From the NCBI RefSeq assembly GCF_014283215.1, contig NZ_JACOMF010000007.1, positions 1-64,000 on the forward strand: a stretch of DNA of 64,000 nucleotides, read 5' to 3'. This document shows positions 52,892-61,849 of this stretch, one piece after another. Within the stretch, counting starts at the first letter, position 1; each line of letters opens with the position of its first letter. This stretch comes from Siccirubricoccus deserti. Its GTDB lineage: Bacteria > Pseudomonadota > Alphaproteobacteria > Acetobacterales > Acetobacteraceae. Both the position numbers and the translations under genes were made by a program. Below the pieces are notes generated by a model. That model had not been told where the DNA came from. It did not search any database and was given only the letters and a program-made list of their open reading frames with translations.

Positions 52892-53782
52892 ATGCCGAGC
52901 ATCACCACCGAGGATGGCGTCGAACTACACTACGAGGAGACCGGCAGCGGCACACCGCTGATCTTCGTCCATGAATTCGCTGGCGACATGCGTAGCTGGG
53001 AGCCGCAGATCCGCTTCTTCGCCCGGCGCTACCGCTGCATTTCCTACAATGCCCGCGGCTATCCGCCGAGCGCCGTGCCGCAGGACGGCGCCGCCTATTC
53101 CCAGGACCGCGCGACCGACGACATCGCCGCCGTGATCCGGGCGCTGGACCTGGCGCCGGCGCATGTGGTGGGCCTGTCCATGGGCGCCTTCGCCACCTTG
53201 CACCTCGGCCTGCGCCACCCGCATCTGGCGCGCAGCCTGACCGCTGCCGGCGTCGGCTATGGCGCCCAACCCGGCAAGCGCGACCAATTCCGTGCCGAGG
53301 TCAACGCGACCGCCGACCGCATCGCCGCCGAGGGCATGGAGACGATGTCCCGCGTCTACGGCAGCGGCCCGACCCGGTTGGTGTTCGAGGAGAAGGACAC
53401 CCGCGGTTACGCCGAGTTCCTGTCCCAGCTCGCCGAGCACGACACCACCGGCTCGGTGCTCACCATGCGCGGCGTGCAGCGGGAGCGGCCCAGCCTGCTC
53501 GAGCTGGAAGCCCAATTCCGGCAGATGAAGCTGCCGACCCTGGTGATCGCCGGCGACGAGGACGACCCTACCCTGGAGCCCTCGGTCTTCCTCAAGCGCG
53601 TCATCTCCACCAGCGCCCTGCTGGTGATGCCGCGCTGCGGCCATACCATGAACCTGGAGGATCCGGACGCCTTCAACCGGGCGTTGCTCGACTTCATCAC
53701 CTGGGTCGATGCCGGGCGCTGGTGGGAGCGCAATCCCGCGACCCTGGCCGGCGGGATCATCGCCGGCACCGCGAAAGGCTGA
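52892..53782 (+). CDS. Alpha/beta hydrolase
   Basis: A 296-residue alpha/beta hydrolase. LIFVHEFAGDMRSW is the oxyanion loop, GLSMGAFATLH the nucleophile elbow, Asp lies in IAGDEDDPTLEP and His in PRCGHTMNLEDP. It resembles 3-oxoadipate enol-lactonase/haloperoxidase-type hydrolases. It is divergent from the suf regulator by about 120 bp. The substrate is unknown, though the next genes act on CoA esters. Confidence 0.9.
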   Translation: MPSITTEDGVELHYEETGSGTPLIFVHEFAGDMRSWEPQIRFFARRYRCISYNARGYPPSAVPQDGAAYSQDRATDDIAAVIRALDLAPAHVVGLSMGAFATLHLGLRHPHLARSLTAAGVGYGAQPGKRDQFRAEVNATADRIAAEGMETMSRVYGSGPTRLVFEEKDTRGYAEFLSQLAEHDTTGSVLTMRGVQRERPSLLELEAQFRQMKLPTLVIAGDEDDPTLEPSVFLKRVISTSALLVMPRCGHTMNLEDPDAFNRALLDFITWVDAGRWWERNPATLAGGIIAGTAKG

Positions 53783-53793
53783 ACCCGGCGCCT

Positions 53794-53817
53794 CCCGCAT
53801 GGCAGCACCCATGCGGG
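53794..53817 (+). terminator. Hairpin after the hydrolase gene
   Basis: Perfect 9-bp stem CCCGCATGG/CCATGCGGG with loop CAGCAC, starting 11 bp past the stop. There is no T-run. Confidence 0.55.
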
Positions 53818-53927
53818 TGGCGTCGGTCAGAAGGCCGCGACGCGCCCTGCGCGGCAACGGCTTCACGCCGCCTGCCGCCGGGGCTAGGAATGGCCGCTGT
53901 CAAGAACCGTGAGGGAGTGAGACTCCA

Positions 53928-54839
53928 ATGGGTATGCTGGATGGGAAAGTCGCGGTCGTCACCGGCTCCGGTGGCGGCATCGGCCGTGAGATCGCCCTGC
54001 ACATGGCGCAGGCCGGCGCCAAGGTCATCATCAACGACATCGGCGCCAGCCTGACCGGCGAGGGCCAGTCGGCGACCCCGGCGCAGCAGACCAAGGCGAT
54101 CATCGAACAGCGCGGCGGCCAGGCCGAGATCAACACCGACAGCGTCTCCTCCTGGGAGAGCGCGGGCAAGATCGTTCAGTCCGCGCTCGATCATTTCGGC
54201 CGCATCGATATCGTGGTGAACAACGCCGGCATCCTGCGCGACCAGATCTTCCACCGGATGACGGCGGAAGAATGGGATGCCGTCATCGGCGTCCACCTGA
54301 ACGGCAGCTTCTACGTCTCCCGCCATGCGGCGACGCATTTCCGCAAGCAGGAGAGCGGCAGCTACGTCCACATCACCTCGACCTCCGGCCTGATCGGCAA
54401 TTTCGGCCAGGCGAATTACTCGGCGGCGAAGCTCGGCATCGCCGCGCTGTCGAAGTCGATCGCCCTCGACATGAAGCGCTACAACGTGCGCTCCAACTGC
54501 CTCGCCCCCTTCGCCTGGAGCCGCATGACCAGCTCCATCCCGGCGGAGACGCCGGAGCAGAAGGCGCGGGTCGAGAAGATCATGCGCATGGGGCCGGAGA
54601 AGAACGCCCCGCTGGCGGTCTTCCTCGCCTCCGACGCCGCCAAGGAAGTGAACGGCCAGATCTTCGGCCCGCGGATGAACGAGCTGTTCCTGTTCAGCCA
54701 GAACCGCCCGATCCGCGGCATCCACAGCAGCGAGGGCTGGACCCCGGAAAGCATCGCCGAGCACGCCTTGCCGGCGCTGAAGAGCTTCTTCATCCCGCTC
54801 GAGCGCTCGGGCGAGGTGTTCTCCTGGGATCCGCTGTAA
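53928..54839 (+). CDS. SDR-family oxidoreductase (MFE-2/hydroxyacyl-CoA dehydrogenase-like)
   Basis: A 303-residue short-chain dehydrogenase. It has the nucleotide motif TGSGGGIG, NNAG in VVNNAGILRDQIF, Ser in HITSTSG and the catalytic pair Y164/K168 in NYSAAKLG. The insertion after strand 2 (NDIGASLTGEGQSATPAQQT) resembles the N-terminal dehydrogenase of multifunctional enzyme type 2. This suggests a 3-hydroxyacyl-CoA or steroid substrate. GGGAG precedes ATG 53928. Confidence 0.9.
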   Translation: MGMLDGKVAVVTGSGGGIGREIALHMAQAGAKVIINDIGASLTGEGQSATPAQQTKAIIEQRGGQAEINTDSVSSWESAGKIVQSALDHFGRIDIVVNNAGILRDQIFHRMTAEEWDAVIGVHLNGSFYVSRHAATHFRKQESGSYVHITSTSGLIGNFGQANYSAAKLGIAALSKSIALDMKRYNVRSNCLAPFAWSRMTSSIPAETPEQKARVEKIMRMGPEKNAPLAVFLASDAAKEVNGQIFGPRMNELFLFSQNRPIRGIHSSEGWTPESIAEHALPALKSFFIPLERSGEVFSWDPL

Positions 54840-54840
54840 G

Positions 54841-54942
54841 TTCCCCACGGAACCGCTGCGCAGTTCGAGGGGGGACCGGATAGGTCCCTCCCGATCGGCG
54901 CTTCGACACAGCCTTCCGCGGCCAAGCCGCGGAAGGACACCG
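54841..54942 (+). repeat. Dispersed repeat R2, copy 3
   Basis: Begins 2 bp after the SDR stop. Landmarks are TTCCCCACGGAACCGCTGCG, CCCTCCCGATCGGCGCTTCG and then CTTCCGCGGCCAAGCCGCGG followed by AAGGACACC. The last part forms the hairpin CTTCCGCGGC/GCCGCGGAAG. Confidence 0.75.
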
Positions 54943-55022
54943 GGAAGCGCCAGAGCCTGACAGGCACTTCCACGCATTGCTGACCAGCCGGCCCGATGGG
55001 GCCGGCCACGAGGATGTTCGAG

Positions 55023-57074
55023 ATGAATGCCCTGCACCGCGCGCTGTTCGAACCGCGCCGTATTGCCCTGGTCGGTGCCTCCGCCGACCGCACGCGGCTC
55101 ACCGCCCGGGCACAGCTCTACCTGCGCAAGCACGGCTACACCGGCGACATCCTGCCAGTGCACCCGCGAGAGGCGGAGGTGCTGGGGGAGAAAGCCTACC
55201 CTTCCATTGCCGACATTCCTGGGGAGGTGGATTTCGCCTACCTCCTGCTCGGCACCCAGCATGTCGAGGGCGTGGTGGATGCCGTTGCGGCCAAAGGCAT
55301 CCCGGCCGCCTGCGTGCTGGCCGATGGCTTCGCCGAGGCGGGGCCGGAGGGCGCCGCGTTGCAGGCCCGGCTGCTGGCGACGGCAAAGGCCGCGGGGCTG
55401 CGCATCCTCGGTCCGAATTCCATGGGCGTGATCAATCTCAACGCCCGCATCGCCTGCTCGGTGAATGCGGCGCTGGAGGCGGACAGCCTGCCGGCCGGGC
55501 GGATCGCCCTGGTCAGCCAGTCCGGCTCGATGATGGGCGCCATCATGTCGCGCGGCGCGGCCCGCGGCATCGGCTTCTCCCATCTCGTCGGCACTGGCAA
55601 CGAGGCGGATCTCTCCGCCGGCGAGGTCGCCGGGCTGCTGGTCGAGGACCCGCAGGTGGATGCGATCCTGCTGTTCCTCGAAGCCATCCGCCAGCCGCAG
55701 CATTACGCCGATCTCGCCCGCCGGGCGCATGCCGCGGGCAAGCCGGTGATCGTCTACAAGCTGGGCCGCTCGCCCTATGGCGCCGAGCTTGCCACCAGCC
55801 ACACCGGCGCGCTGGCCGGCTCGGATGCGGCGGCGGAGGCCTTCTTCCGCGCCAATGGCATCGCCCGCGTCACCACCCTGGAAGGGCTGCTGGAGCTGCC
55901 GGCGCTGCTGATCGGCCGCAAGCCACTGGCGCAGCCGCGGCGCGCCGTCGGGGTGATGACCACCACCGGCGGCGGCGGCGCCATGGCGGTGGATTGCCTC
56001 GGCGTCGCCGGCATCGAGGCGCGGGCACCGGATGCCGCCGCCGGCGCGGCGCTGGAGGCCGCCGGTTTCCCGCACCATGGCCGGCTGCTGGACGTGACCC
56101 TGGCCGGCACCAAGCCGGAACGCGTTGCCGCCGCGCTGAACGGCCTGCAGCAGGCCGGGGACACCGATCTGGTGCTCTCGGTCATCGGCTCCTCGGCGCA
56201 GTTCCGGCCGCAGGACTCGGTCGCCGGCATCCTGCGTGCCCGCGATGCCGGGCTGGCCAAGCCGCTCGCCGCCTTCCTGGTGCCGCAGGCCGATGCCTCG
56301 CTGCAGTTGCTGGCCGAGGCCGGCATCGCCGCCTTCCGCACGCCGGAGAGCGCCGCCGACTGCATCCGCGCCTGGTGCGACTGGCGGCTGCCACGCGAGG
56401 CGCCCGCCGCCCCGGCCATCGCCCATGCCCTGCCCGAGCGGCCGGATGAGGCGGATGCGCGCAAGCTGTTTGCCGCGCTCGGCCTCGACAGCCCCTTCGC
56501 CACCATCGCCTCGCCGCAGGATGCGCCGAAGGATGTCGCCTGGCCGGTGGCGCTGAAGATCCTGTCGCCTGACTTGGCCCACAAGACCGAGCTCGGCGGC
56601 GTCAAGCTCGGCATCGCCGATTCCGCGGCGCTGAAGCAGGAAGCGGCGGCGATGCAGCACCGAGTCGCCCGGATGGCGCCGCAGGCGACCCTCACCGGCT
56701 TCCTGGTGCAGAGCATGGCCAAGGGGCTCGGCGAGGCCATCCTCGGCTTCCGCCGCGACCCGGAGATCGGCCCTATCGTCATGCTCGGCACCGGCGGGGT
56801 GACGGCGGAGCTGTTCCGCGACGTGACCCTCCGCCTCGCCCCGGTCACCGAGGCGGAGGCGATGGGAATGATCGCCGAGGTGAAGGGCCTGCAGGTGCTG
56901 GCCGGCTGGCGCGGCCTGCCGCGCGGCGACCTGGCGGCGCTGGCGCAGGCCATCGTCGCCGTCTCGAAGCTGGCGGCGCGGGAGGACATCGCCGAGGCGG
57001 AGATCAACCCGCTGATGATCCATGGCGAGGGCGGCGGCGTGACCGTCGCCGATGCCTGGGTCGTCCGGCGGTAA
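55023..57074 (+). CDS. ADP-forming acyl-CoA synthetase (fused alpha+beta; acetate-CoA ligase family)
   Basis: A 683-residue NDP-forming CoA ligase. A CoA-binding Rossmann domain (LVGASADRTRLTARA, about 1-130) is followed by two succinyl-CoA ligase-like domains (VSQSGSMMGAIMSRG; probable phospho-His in TSHTGALAGSD, about 135-440). The C-terminus is an ATP-grasp domain (WPVALKILSPDLAHKTELGG, about 475-683). It makes or consumes an acyl-CoA using ATP; the acid is unknown. ATG 55023 follows GAGGA at 8 bp. Confidence 0.9.
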   Translation: MNALHRALFEPRRIALVGASADRTRLTARAQLYLRKHGYTGDILPVHPREAEVLGEKAYPSIADIPGEVDFAYLLLGTQHVEGVVDAVAAKGIPAACVLADGFAEAGPEGAALQARLLATAKAAGLRILGPNSMGVINLNARIACSVNAALEADSLPAGRIALVSQSGSMMGAIMSRGAARGIGFSHLVGTGNEADLSAGEVAGLLVEDPQVDAILLFLEAIRQPQHYADLARRAHAAGKPVIVYKLGRSPYGAELATSHTGALAGSDAAAEAFFRANGIARVTTLEGLLELPALLIGRKPLAQPRRAVGVMTTTGGGGAMAVDCLGVAGIEARAPDAAAGAALEAAGFPHHGRLLDVTLAGTKPERVAAALNGLQQAGDTDLVLSVIGSSAQFRPQDSVAGILRARDAGLAKPLAAFLVPQADASLQLLAEAGIAAFRTPESAADCIRAWCDWRLPREAPAAPAIAHALPERPDEADARKLFAALGLDSPFATIASPQDAPKDVAWPVALKILSPDLAHKTELGGVKLGIADSAALKQEAAAMQHRVARMAPQATLTGFLVQSMAKGLGEAILGFRRDPEIGPIVMLGTGGVTAELFRDVTLRLAPVTEAEAMGMIAEVKGLQVLAGWRGLPRGDLAALAQAIVAVSKLAAREDIAEAEINPLMIHGEGGGVTVADAWVVRR

Positions 57075-57077
57075 GCG

Positions 57078-57479
57078 ATGCCCTCCGGCATCATCCCCTG
57101 CCTGCGCTACCGCGATGCGTCGGCGGCGATCGAATGGCTGAAGCGGGCGTTCGGCTTCGCCGAACACGCCGTCTATCGCGACGAGGCCGGCGGCATCGCC
57201 CATGCGGAGCTCACCCTGGGCGATGCGATGATCATGCTCGGCAGCGCGCGGGAGGATGGCTTCGGCGCGCTGCAAGGCCTGCCGGACGGCCAGGTGACGC
57301 AGAGCGCCTACATCATCGTCGCCGAGCCGGATGCGCACCACGCCCGCGCCGTCGCGGCCGGCGCCGAGATCGTCATGCCGCTGAAAACTGAGGATTACGG
57401 CGGCCGCGGCTATTCCTGCCGCGACCCCGAGGGGCATCTCTGGAATTTCGGCAGCTACGACCCCTGGGCGAAGCCCTAG
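57078..57479 (+). CDS. VOC-superfamily (glyoxalase/bleomycin-resistance-like) protein
   Basis: A 133-residue VOC-fold protein. IPCLRYRDASAAIEWLKRAFGF starts the first beta-alpha-beta unit, and YSCRDPEGHLWNFGSYDPW ends the second with a metal-ligand Glu position. The substrate is unknown. It starts 4 bp after the acyl-CoA synthetase stop. Confidence 0.88.
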   Translation: MPSGIIPCLRYRDASAAIEWLKRAFGFAEHAVYRDEAGGIAHAELTLGDAMIMLGSAREDGFGALQGLPDGQVTQSAYIIVAEPDAHHARAVAAGAEIVMPLKTEDYGGRGYSCRDPEGHLWNFGSYDPWAKP

Positions 57480-57500
57480 GGGCCTGTCATCCTGCCGGCC

Positions 57501-58334
57501 ATGAGCGATCCCGATACGCTGATCCGCGGCCGCTACGGCATCAAGCCGGACGCCCCCCTGCCCTTCGCGCCACCGGCCGGGATCCCGCCGGGGCTGGCCG
57601 CGCTGCTCGACCGCCGGGTGACCCGCCGCTATGCGCCGGAGCCGGTGCCGGAGCCGCTGCTCCGCAGCGTGCTCGCCGGCGCCCAATCGGCGCCGAGCAA
57701 GTCGGATCTGCAGCAGTACTCCATCATCGTCATCCAGGCGCCGGAGAAGATCGCCCGGATCGCCGACTGGATCGGCGGCATGGACTGGATCAAGCAGGCG
57801 CCGGTCTTCCTGCTGTTCTGCGGCGACATCCGCCGCGGCCGCCGCGTCGCCGCGCTGCATGGGCGGGAGCACGCCAACGACAATGTCGATACCTTCCTCA
57901 ACGCCACGGCGGATGCGGCGCTCGCCCTCGGCTTCGCGGTGATGGCGGCGGATGCCGCCGGCCTCGGCACCTGCCCGATCAGCTATGTGCGCAACCATGT
58001 CGAGAAGATCGGCCCGCTCTGCTCCCTGCCGAAGGGCGTCTTCCCGGTGGCGGGGCTGACCCTTGGCGTGCCGGCTGGACCACGCAACTGGCTCTCGCCG
58101 CGGCTGCCGCAGCGGCTGGTGGTCCATCAGGAGACCTACGACGACAGCGGGCTGGAGGCGGCGCTGCCGGCCTATGACACGCTCCGCCCGCCGGCGAAGC
58201 CGCGCTATCCGGACATCCACGGGCCAAAGCCGGAGGGCTGCGGCTGGAGCGAGAATGCGGCGCGGCAGCTCTCCGTGCCGGAACGCTTCGGCCTCCGCAC
58301 CTGGCTCAAGCTGCAGGGCATCACGCTTGACTGA
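57501..58334 (+). CDS. NADPH-dependent nitroreductase-family oxidoreductase (NfsA-like)
   Basis: A 277-residue flavin reductase. RRVTRRYAPEPVPEPLLRSVLAGAQSAPSKSDLQQYSIIVI is the FMN-binding start, and the middle segment has AADAAGLGTCPISYVRN. The C-terminal extension resembles NfsA/Frp proteins. The reducible substrate is unknown. It precedes the NUDIX gene with an 8-bp overlap. Confidence 0.87.
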   Translation: MSDPDTLIRGRYGIKPDAPLPFAPPAGIPPGLAALLDRRVTRRYAPEPVPEPLLRSVLAGAQSAPSKSDLQQYSIIVIQAPEKIARIADWIGGMDWIKQAPVFLLFCGDIRRGRRVAALHGREHANDNVDTFLNATADAALALGFAVMAADAAGLGTCPISYVRNHVEKIGPLCSLPKGVFPVAGLTLGVPAGPRNWLSPRLPQRLVVHQETYDDSGLEAALPAYDTLRPPAKPRYPDIHGPKPEGCGWSENAARQLSVPERFGLRTWLKLQGITLD

Positions 58335-59046
58335 CTCCGCCGGCGCGACCGAGCGCCCGACCGACGACAATCCCGGCGGTGTCGCCGAAGCCCGCCGCGC
58401 CGCGCCGCGCGCGGTGCATCCGCGCAACGCCGCCAGCCTGATCCTCTGGCGCGCCGGGATGCGCGGGGTGGAGGTGCTGATGGGCGTCCGCCACGCCCGC
58501 CACCGCTTCATGCCGAATGTCATGGTCTTCCCCGGCGGCCGGGTGGACCGCCCCGACTATCGCGCCCTGGCGTTGAGCGAGCTGCCGGGCTTCACCCGCG
58601 CCTGCCTCGAACGCCAGGCGCCGCCCTCGCTGGCGCGGGCCATCGGCATCGCCGCGGCGCGGGAGCTGCACGAGGAGACCGGGCTGGTGCTCGGCCGGAT
58701 GGATGGCCACCGGCTGTTGCCGGAGCTTTCGGTGATCGACTATCTCTGCCGCGCGGTGACGCCGCCCAACCGCTTCATGCGCTTCAACGCCCGCTTCCTG
58801 ATCGCCCCGGCGGAAGCGGCACATGGCGAAATCCGCGGCTCCGGCGAGTTGGAGGAGCTGCGCTTCTTCACCATCGAGGAGACGCGCCACCACAAGGTGG
58901 CGACCATCACCGCCAAGGTGCTGCAGGAATTCCAGGCATGGTTGGGGATGACCCAGGCGCAGCGCGAGGCGCGGGAGCTGATCTGCTTCCGCGGGATGGA
59001 TGGGCGGACGCCGGAAGGCCCCGCCCGGCGGCGGTCAGCGGGCTGA
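58327..59046 (+). CDS. NUDIX hydrolase
   Basis: A 239-residue NUDIX protein. The box is in ARAIGIAAARELHEETGLVLG (RE-x2-EE-x-G present), after VMVFPGGRVDRPD. Start TTG 58327 overlaps the nitroreductase stop by 8 bp and is my best choice; an ATG (at the MRGVEVLMG segment, about 58459) would shorten the fold. The first 30 residues are low-complexity. Its 3' end overlaps the convergent metallo-hydrolase gene by 12 bp. Confidence 0.82.
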   Translation: MTDSAGATERPTDDNPGGVAEARRAAPRAVHPRNAASLILWRAGMRGVEVLMGVRHARHRFMPNVMVFPGGRVDRPDYRALALSELPGFTRACLERQAPPSLARAIGIAAARELHEETGLVLGRMDGHRLLPELSVIDYLCRAVTPPNRFMRFNARFLIAPAEAAHGEIRGSGELEELRFFTIEETRHHKVATITAKVLQEFQAWLGMTQAQREARELICFRGMDGRTPEGPARRRSAG

Positions 59047-59910
59047 CCAGCCCTCGCCCTCGGCCCGCGCCGCCAGGCCCTCGCCTTCCAGCTTGATCAG
59101 ATGGCTGAGCAGGCTGCGCCCCGCCGGCGTCACCAGCCGCGGGTCGAGCGGGCCATAGACCGGGCCGACCAGCTCTTCTGCCGTCGCCGTTCCGGCTTGG
59201 CGCAGCGCCGCCAGCACCTTCTCCTCGCGCTCCATCCGATGCGCGTGCAGCGCCTTGAGGAACGGCTTCGGATCGGTGATCGCCGGGCCATGGCCGGGCA
59301 GCAGCATGCGGTCGTCGCGTGCCATCACACGCTCCAGGCTGCGCATGTAATCGGCCATGTCGCCATCGGGCGGGCTGACCACGCTGGTCGACCAGCTCAT
59401 CACATGATCGGCGCTGAACAGCACGCCATTGCCTTCCATCGCCAGGCAGAGGTGGTTGGCGCAATGCCCGGGGGTGTGCAGCGCTGTCAGGCGCCAGCCG
59501 TCGCCCTCGATCGCCTCGCCGTCGGCGACCTGGTGCTGCGGGCGGAAGCCGTGGTCGCCGCCCTCCCCGCCAGCATCCGGCGGGGTCATATGCGGGCCGA
59601 AGCCCCAGGTGCTCGCCCCGGTCGCCGCCACCAGCGCCGCAGCGCCAGGCGAGTGGTCGCGATGGGTGTGGCTGGCAATGACATGGGTGATGGTCTCGCC
59701 CGCCGTCGCCGCCAGGATCGCCGCAAGCTGCGCCGGATCCTCGGGCCCCGGGTCAAGTATCGCCACCCGGCCACGGCCGATGATGTAGCTGTTGGTGCCG
59801 CGGAAGGTGAAGGCGGAGGGGTTGTTGCAGACCACCCGCCGTACCTCGGGCGCCGTCTCCTCCACCGCGCCATGGGGCAGCGGGTCGTGCTTCAGGAAGG
59901 GGATGCTCAT
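59035..59910 (-). CDS. MBL-fold metallo-hydrolase (LACTB2-like)
   Basis: A 291-residue MBL hydrolase without signal peptide. TNSYIIGRGRVAILDPGPED and metal motif SHTHRDHSPGA are visible, with further ligands in HTPGHCANHLCL and SADHVMSW. A winged C-terminal helix domain (about 225-291) is typical of LACTB2-type RNase/hydrolases. Its ATG overlaps the stop of the upstream EamA gene (ATGA). Confidence 0.9.
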   Translation of the reverse strand: MSIPFLKHDPLPHGAVEETAPEVRRVVCNNPSAFTFRGTNSYIIGRGRVAILDPGPEDPAQLAAILAATAGETITHVIASHTHRDHSPGAAALVAATGASTWGFGPHMTPPDAGGEGGDHGFRPQHQVADGEAIEGDGWRLTALHTPGHCANHLCLAMEGNGVLFSADHVMSWSTSVVSPPDGDMADYMRSLERVMARDDRMLLPGHGPAITDPKPFLKALHAHRMEREEKVLAALRQAGTATAEELVGPVYGPLDPRLVTPAGRSLLSHLIKLEGEGLAARAEGEGWSAR

Positions 59911-60827
59911 GCCTTGGGGTCCTCCCGCTGCGCCGCGCCGGCCTCACGTTGCCGGCGGCGCACCATCTCGCGGTGCAGGATGTAGAGTCCGGCGACGACG
60001 ATCAATGCCGAGCCGCCCAGCATCGCCAGCCCCGGCACGTCGCCGAACACCATCCAGCCCAGCAGGATCGACCACAGCAGCCCGGAATAGGAATAGGGCG
60101 CGATGGCGGAGACCTGGGCGCTGGCCCAGGCCTCGGTCAGCAGCCATTGGGCGGCACCACCGACCAGCCCGATCAGGATCAGCAGCACCAGGTCGCCGGC
60201 GCTCGGCGTCACCCAGAAGAAGGGCAGCAGCAGCAGGGCGAAGCCGCTCATCAGCAGCGACTGCCAGAGGGTGATGGTGGTCGAGCTCTCGCTGGAGGAG
60301 AGCTGCCGCACCAGCAGGGTGGTGAAGGCGGAGAACAGCCCACCGGCGACGGCGACGCCGATGCCGAGCGCCGCGCCATCGCCGAAGCCGCCGCCGCGCC
60401 CGGCCGCGATCACCACCACGCCGATGAAGCCGACCACCACCGCCGACCAGCGATGAATCCGCACCACCTCGCCGAGGAAGGGAATCGCCAGGATGGTGAC
60501 GAACAGCGGCTGGGTGTAGTTCAGCGCGGTCTGCTCGGCGATCGGCAGCAGGGAGAGCGAGAAAAAGCCGCAGAATTGCGCCAGCGTGCCGCTCCCGGCC
60601 CGCATCGCATGGCCGCCCAGCCGGCGGGTGCGGAGCGCTGCCAGCCCGCTGCCGCGCAGCGCGATCAGCGCCACCACCGGCAGGGCGAAGGCGCTGCGGA
60701 AGAACATCAGCTCCACCACCGGCACATGGCCGGCAAGCTGCTTCACCAGCACCGACATGCAGGTGAACAGCGCATGCGCCGCCAGCATGCAGAGCGCCCC
60801 GCGCCGGACATCATGGCGTAACGGCAT
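59907..60827 (-). CDS. EamA/DMT-family transporter (second copy)
   Basis: A 306-residue ten-helix drug/metabolite transporter made of two five-helix EamA repeats (LAQFCGFFSLSLLPIAEQTALNYTQPLFV in the first; ASAQVSAIAPYSYSGLLWSILLGW in the second). The Arg-rich C-terminus is cytosolic. It is co-transcribed with the neighbouring EamA gene (17-bp overlap). The two share layout but not close identity. Substrate unknown. Confidence 0.9.
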   Translation of the reverse strand: MPLRHDVRRGALCMLAAHALFTCMSVLVKQLAGHVPVVELMFFRSAFALPVVALIALRGSGLAALRTRRLGGHAMRAGSGTLAQFCGFFSLSLLPIAEQTALNYTQPLFVTILAIPFLGEVVRIHRWSAVVVGFIGVVVIAAGRGGGFGDGAALGIGVAVAGGLFSAFTTLLVRQLSSSESSTTITLWQSLLMSGFALLLLPFFWVTPSAGDLVLLILIGLVGGAAQWLLTEAWASAQVSAIAPYSYSGLLWSILLGWMVFGDVPGLAMLGGSALIVVAGLYILHREMVRRRQREAGAAQREDPKA

Positions 60828-61767
60828 GGGTCCCCTTCACCTGCAGCTTCGCGCGCTCCTCGGCACGCCGCACCCGTTCCCGGTGCACGTTGTAGAGGCC
60901 GGCGCCGATCACCACCGCAGCGCCGCCCAGGGTGGTCCAGGCCGGCACCTCGCCCCAGAGCAGATAGCCGAGGCCGATCCCCCAGAGCAGCGGGGTGTAC
61001 TCGAAGGGCGCGATCGCGGAGATCGGCGCCAGGGCGAAGCCACGGGCGAACAGCAGCTGGGCAAGGGCGTTGAACAGGCCGAACAGCAGCAGCGCGATCG
61101 CCGCCAGCGCGCCCGGCCAGAGCGGCGGCGGGCCGGCGGCGGGCCAGAAAACCTCGAAGGGCAGCAGCAGCAGCCCGACCGGGACATGCAACAGCAGCAG
61201 CCAGAAGACGATGGCATAGGGGCCGTCGGTGCGGGTCAGCACCCGGGTCCAGATCCGGGTCAGCGCCATGGCCGCGGTCGCCGCCAGCAACATCGCCGAC
61301 TCCCAGCGCCACAACTCGCCGCCAGGCTGCAGCATGAAGAGGACGCCGCAGAAGCCAATGCCGGTGCTGGTCCAGCGCCGCCAGCCGACCCGTTCGCCGA
61401 GCAGCGGGATTGCCAGCAGGGTCATCAGCAGCGGCGCGGCCGCGGCCACCGCGTAGCTGTCCGCGAGCGACACACCGAGCAGCCAGGCCGAATACCAGGT
61501 GACGGAGATGGCGCAGGTCAGGAGGCTGCGCAGCGCCAGCAGCCTACGGTTTACCGGGATCAGATTCCGCCCGCGCGAGACGATCAGCACCGCCAGCCCG
61601 CCGACCAACCCACGCCAGGCCAGCGCGGCGGCCGGCCCGACCTCGGGCAGCGCCCATTTCACCGCCGCATCGGCGGCGGAGATCACGCCATAGCCGAGCG
61701 CCACCAGCGCCAGGCCACGAACCGCCTCCTCGCCGCTCGGCACCACGCTGTGGGCTGGCTTGCCCAT
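60811..61767 (-). CDS. EamA/DMT-family transporter (first copy)
   Basis: A 318-residue ten-helix EamA protein. GYGVISAADAAVKWALPEVG begins TM1, and ARGFALAPISAIAPFEYTPLLWGI marks the second repeat. ATG 61767 (MGKPAHS) is chosen; the frame is open to 62121 through the preceding gene. It lies 82 bp after the glycosyltransferase-like gene and overlaps the second EamA gene by 17 bp. Confidence 0.9.
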   Translation of the reverse strand: MGKPAHSVVPSGEEAVRGLALVALGYGVISAADAAVKWALPEVGPAAALAWRGLVGGLAVLIVSRGRNLIPVNRRLLALRSLLTCAISVTWYSAWLLGVSLADSYAVAAAAPLLMTLLAIPLLGERVGWRRWTSTGIGFCGVLFMLQPGGELWRWESAMLLAATAAMALTRIWTRVLTRTDGPYAIVFWLLLLHVPVGLLLLPFEVFWPAAGPPPLWPGALAAIALLLFGLFNALAQLLFARGFALAPISAIAPFEYTPLLWGIGLGYLLWGEVPAWTTLGGAAVVIGAGLYNVHRERVRRAEERAKLQVKGTHAVTP

Positions 61768-61849
61768 GCTGCCTGGCGGCCACGCCGCCTGCCTTCCCAC
61801 CCCCGGCACATCGCGCATCAGCGGCGCTGCCGGAGCTTGCAACTGGTCA

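Noticed and set aside
53757-58523. A 1588-codon open frame on the minus strand
   Set aside because: It lies antisense to six well-supported plus-strand genes, and its translation is low-complexity His/Arg/Gly/Ala text with no domain. It arises from the extreme GC bias at third positions.
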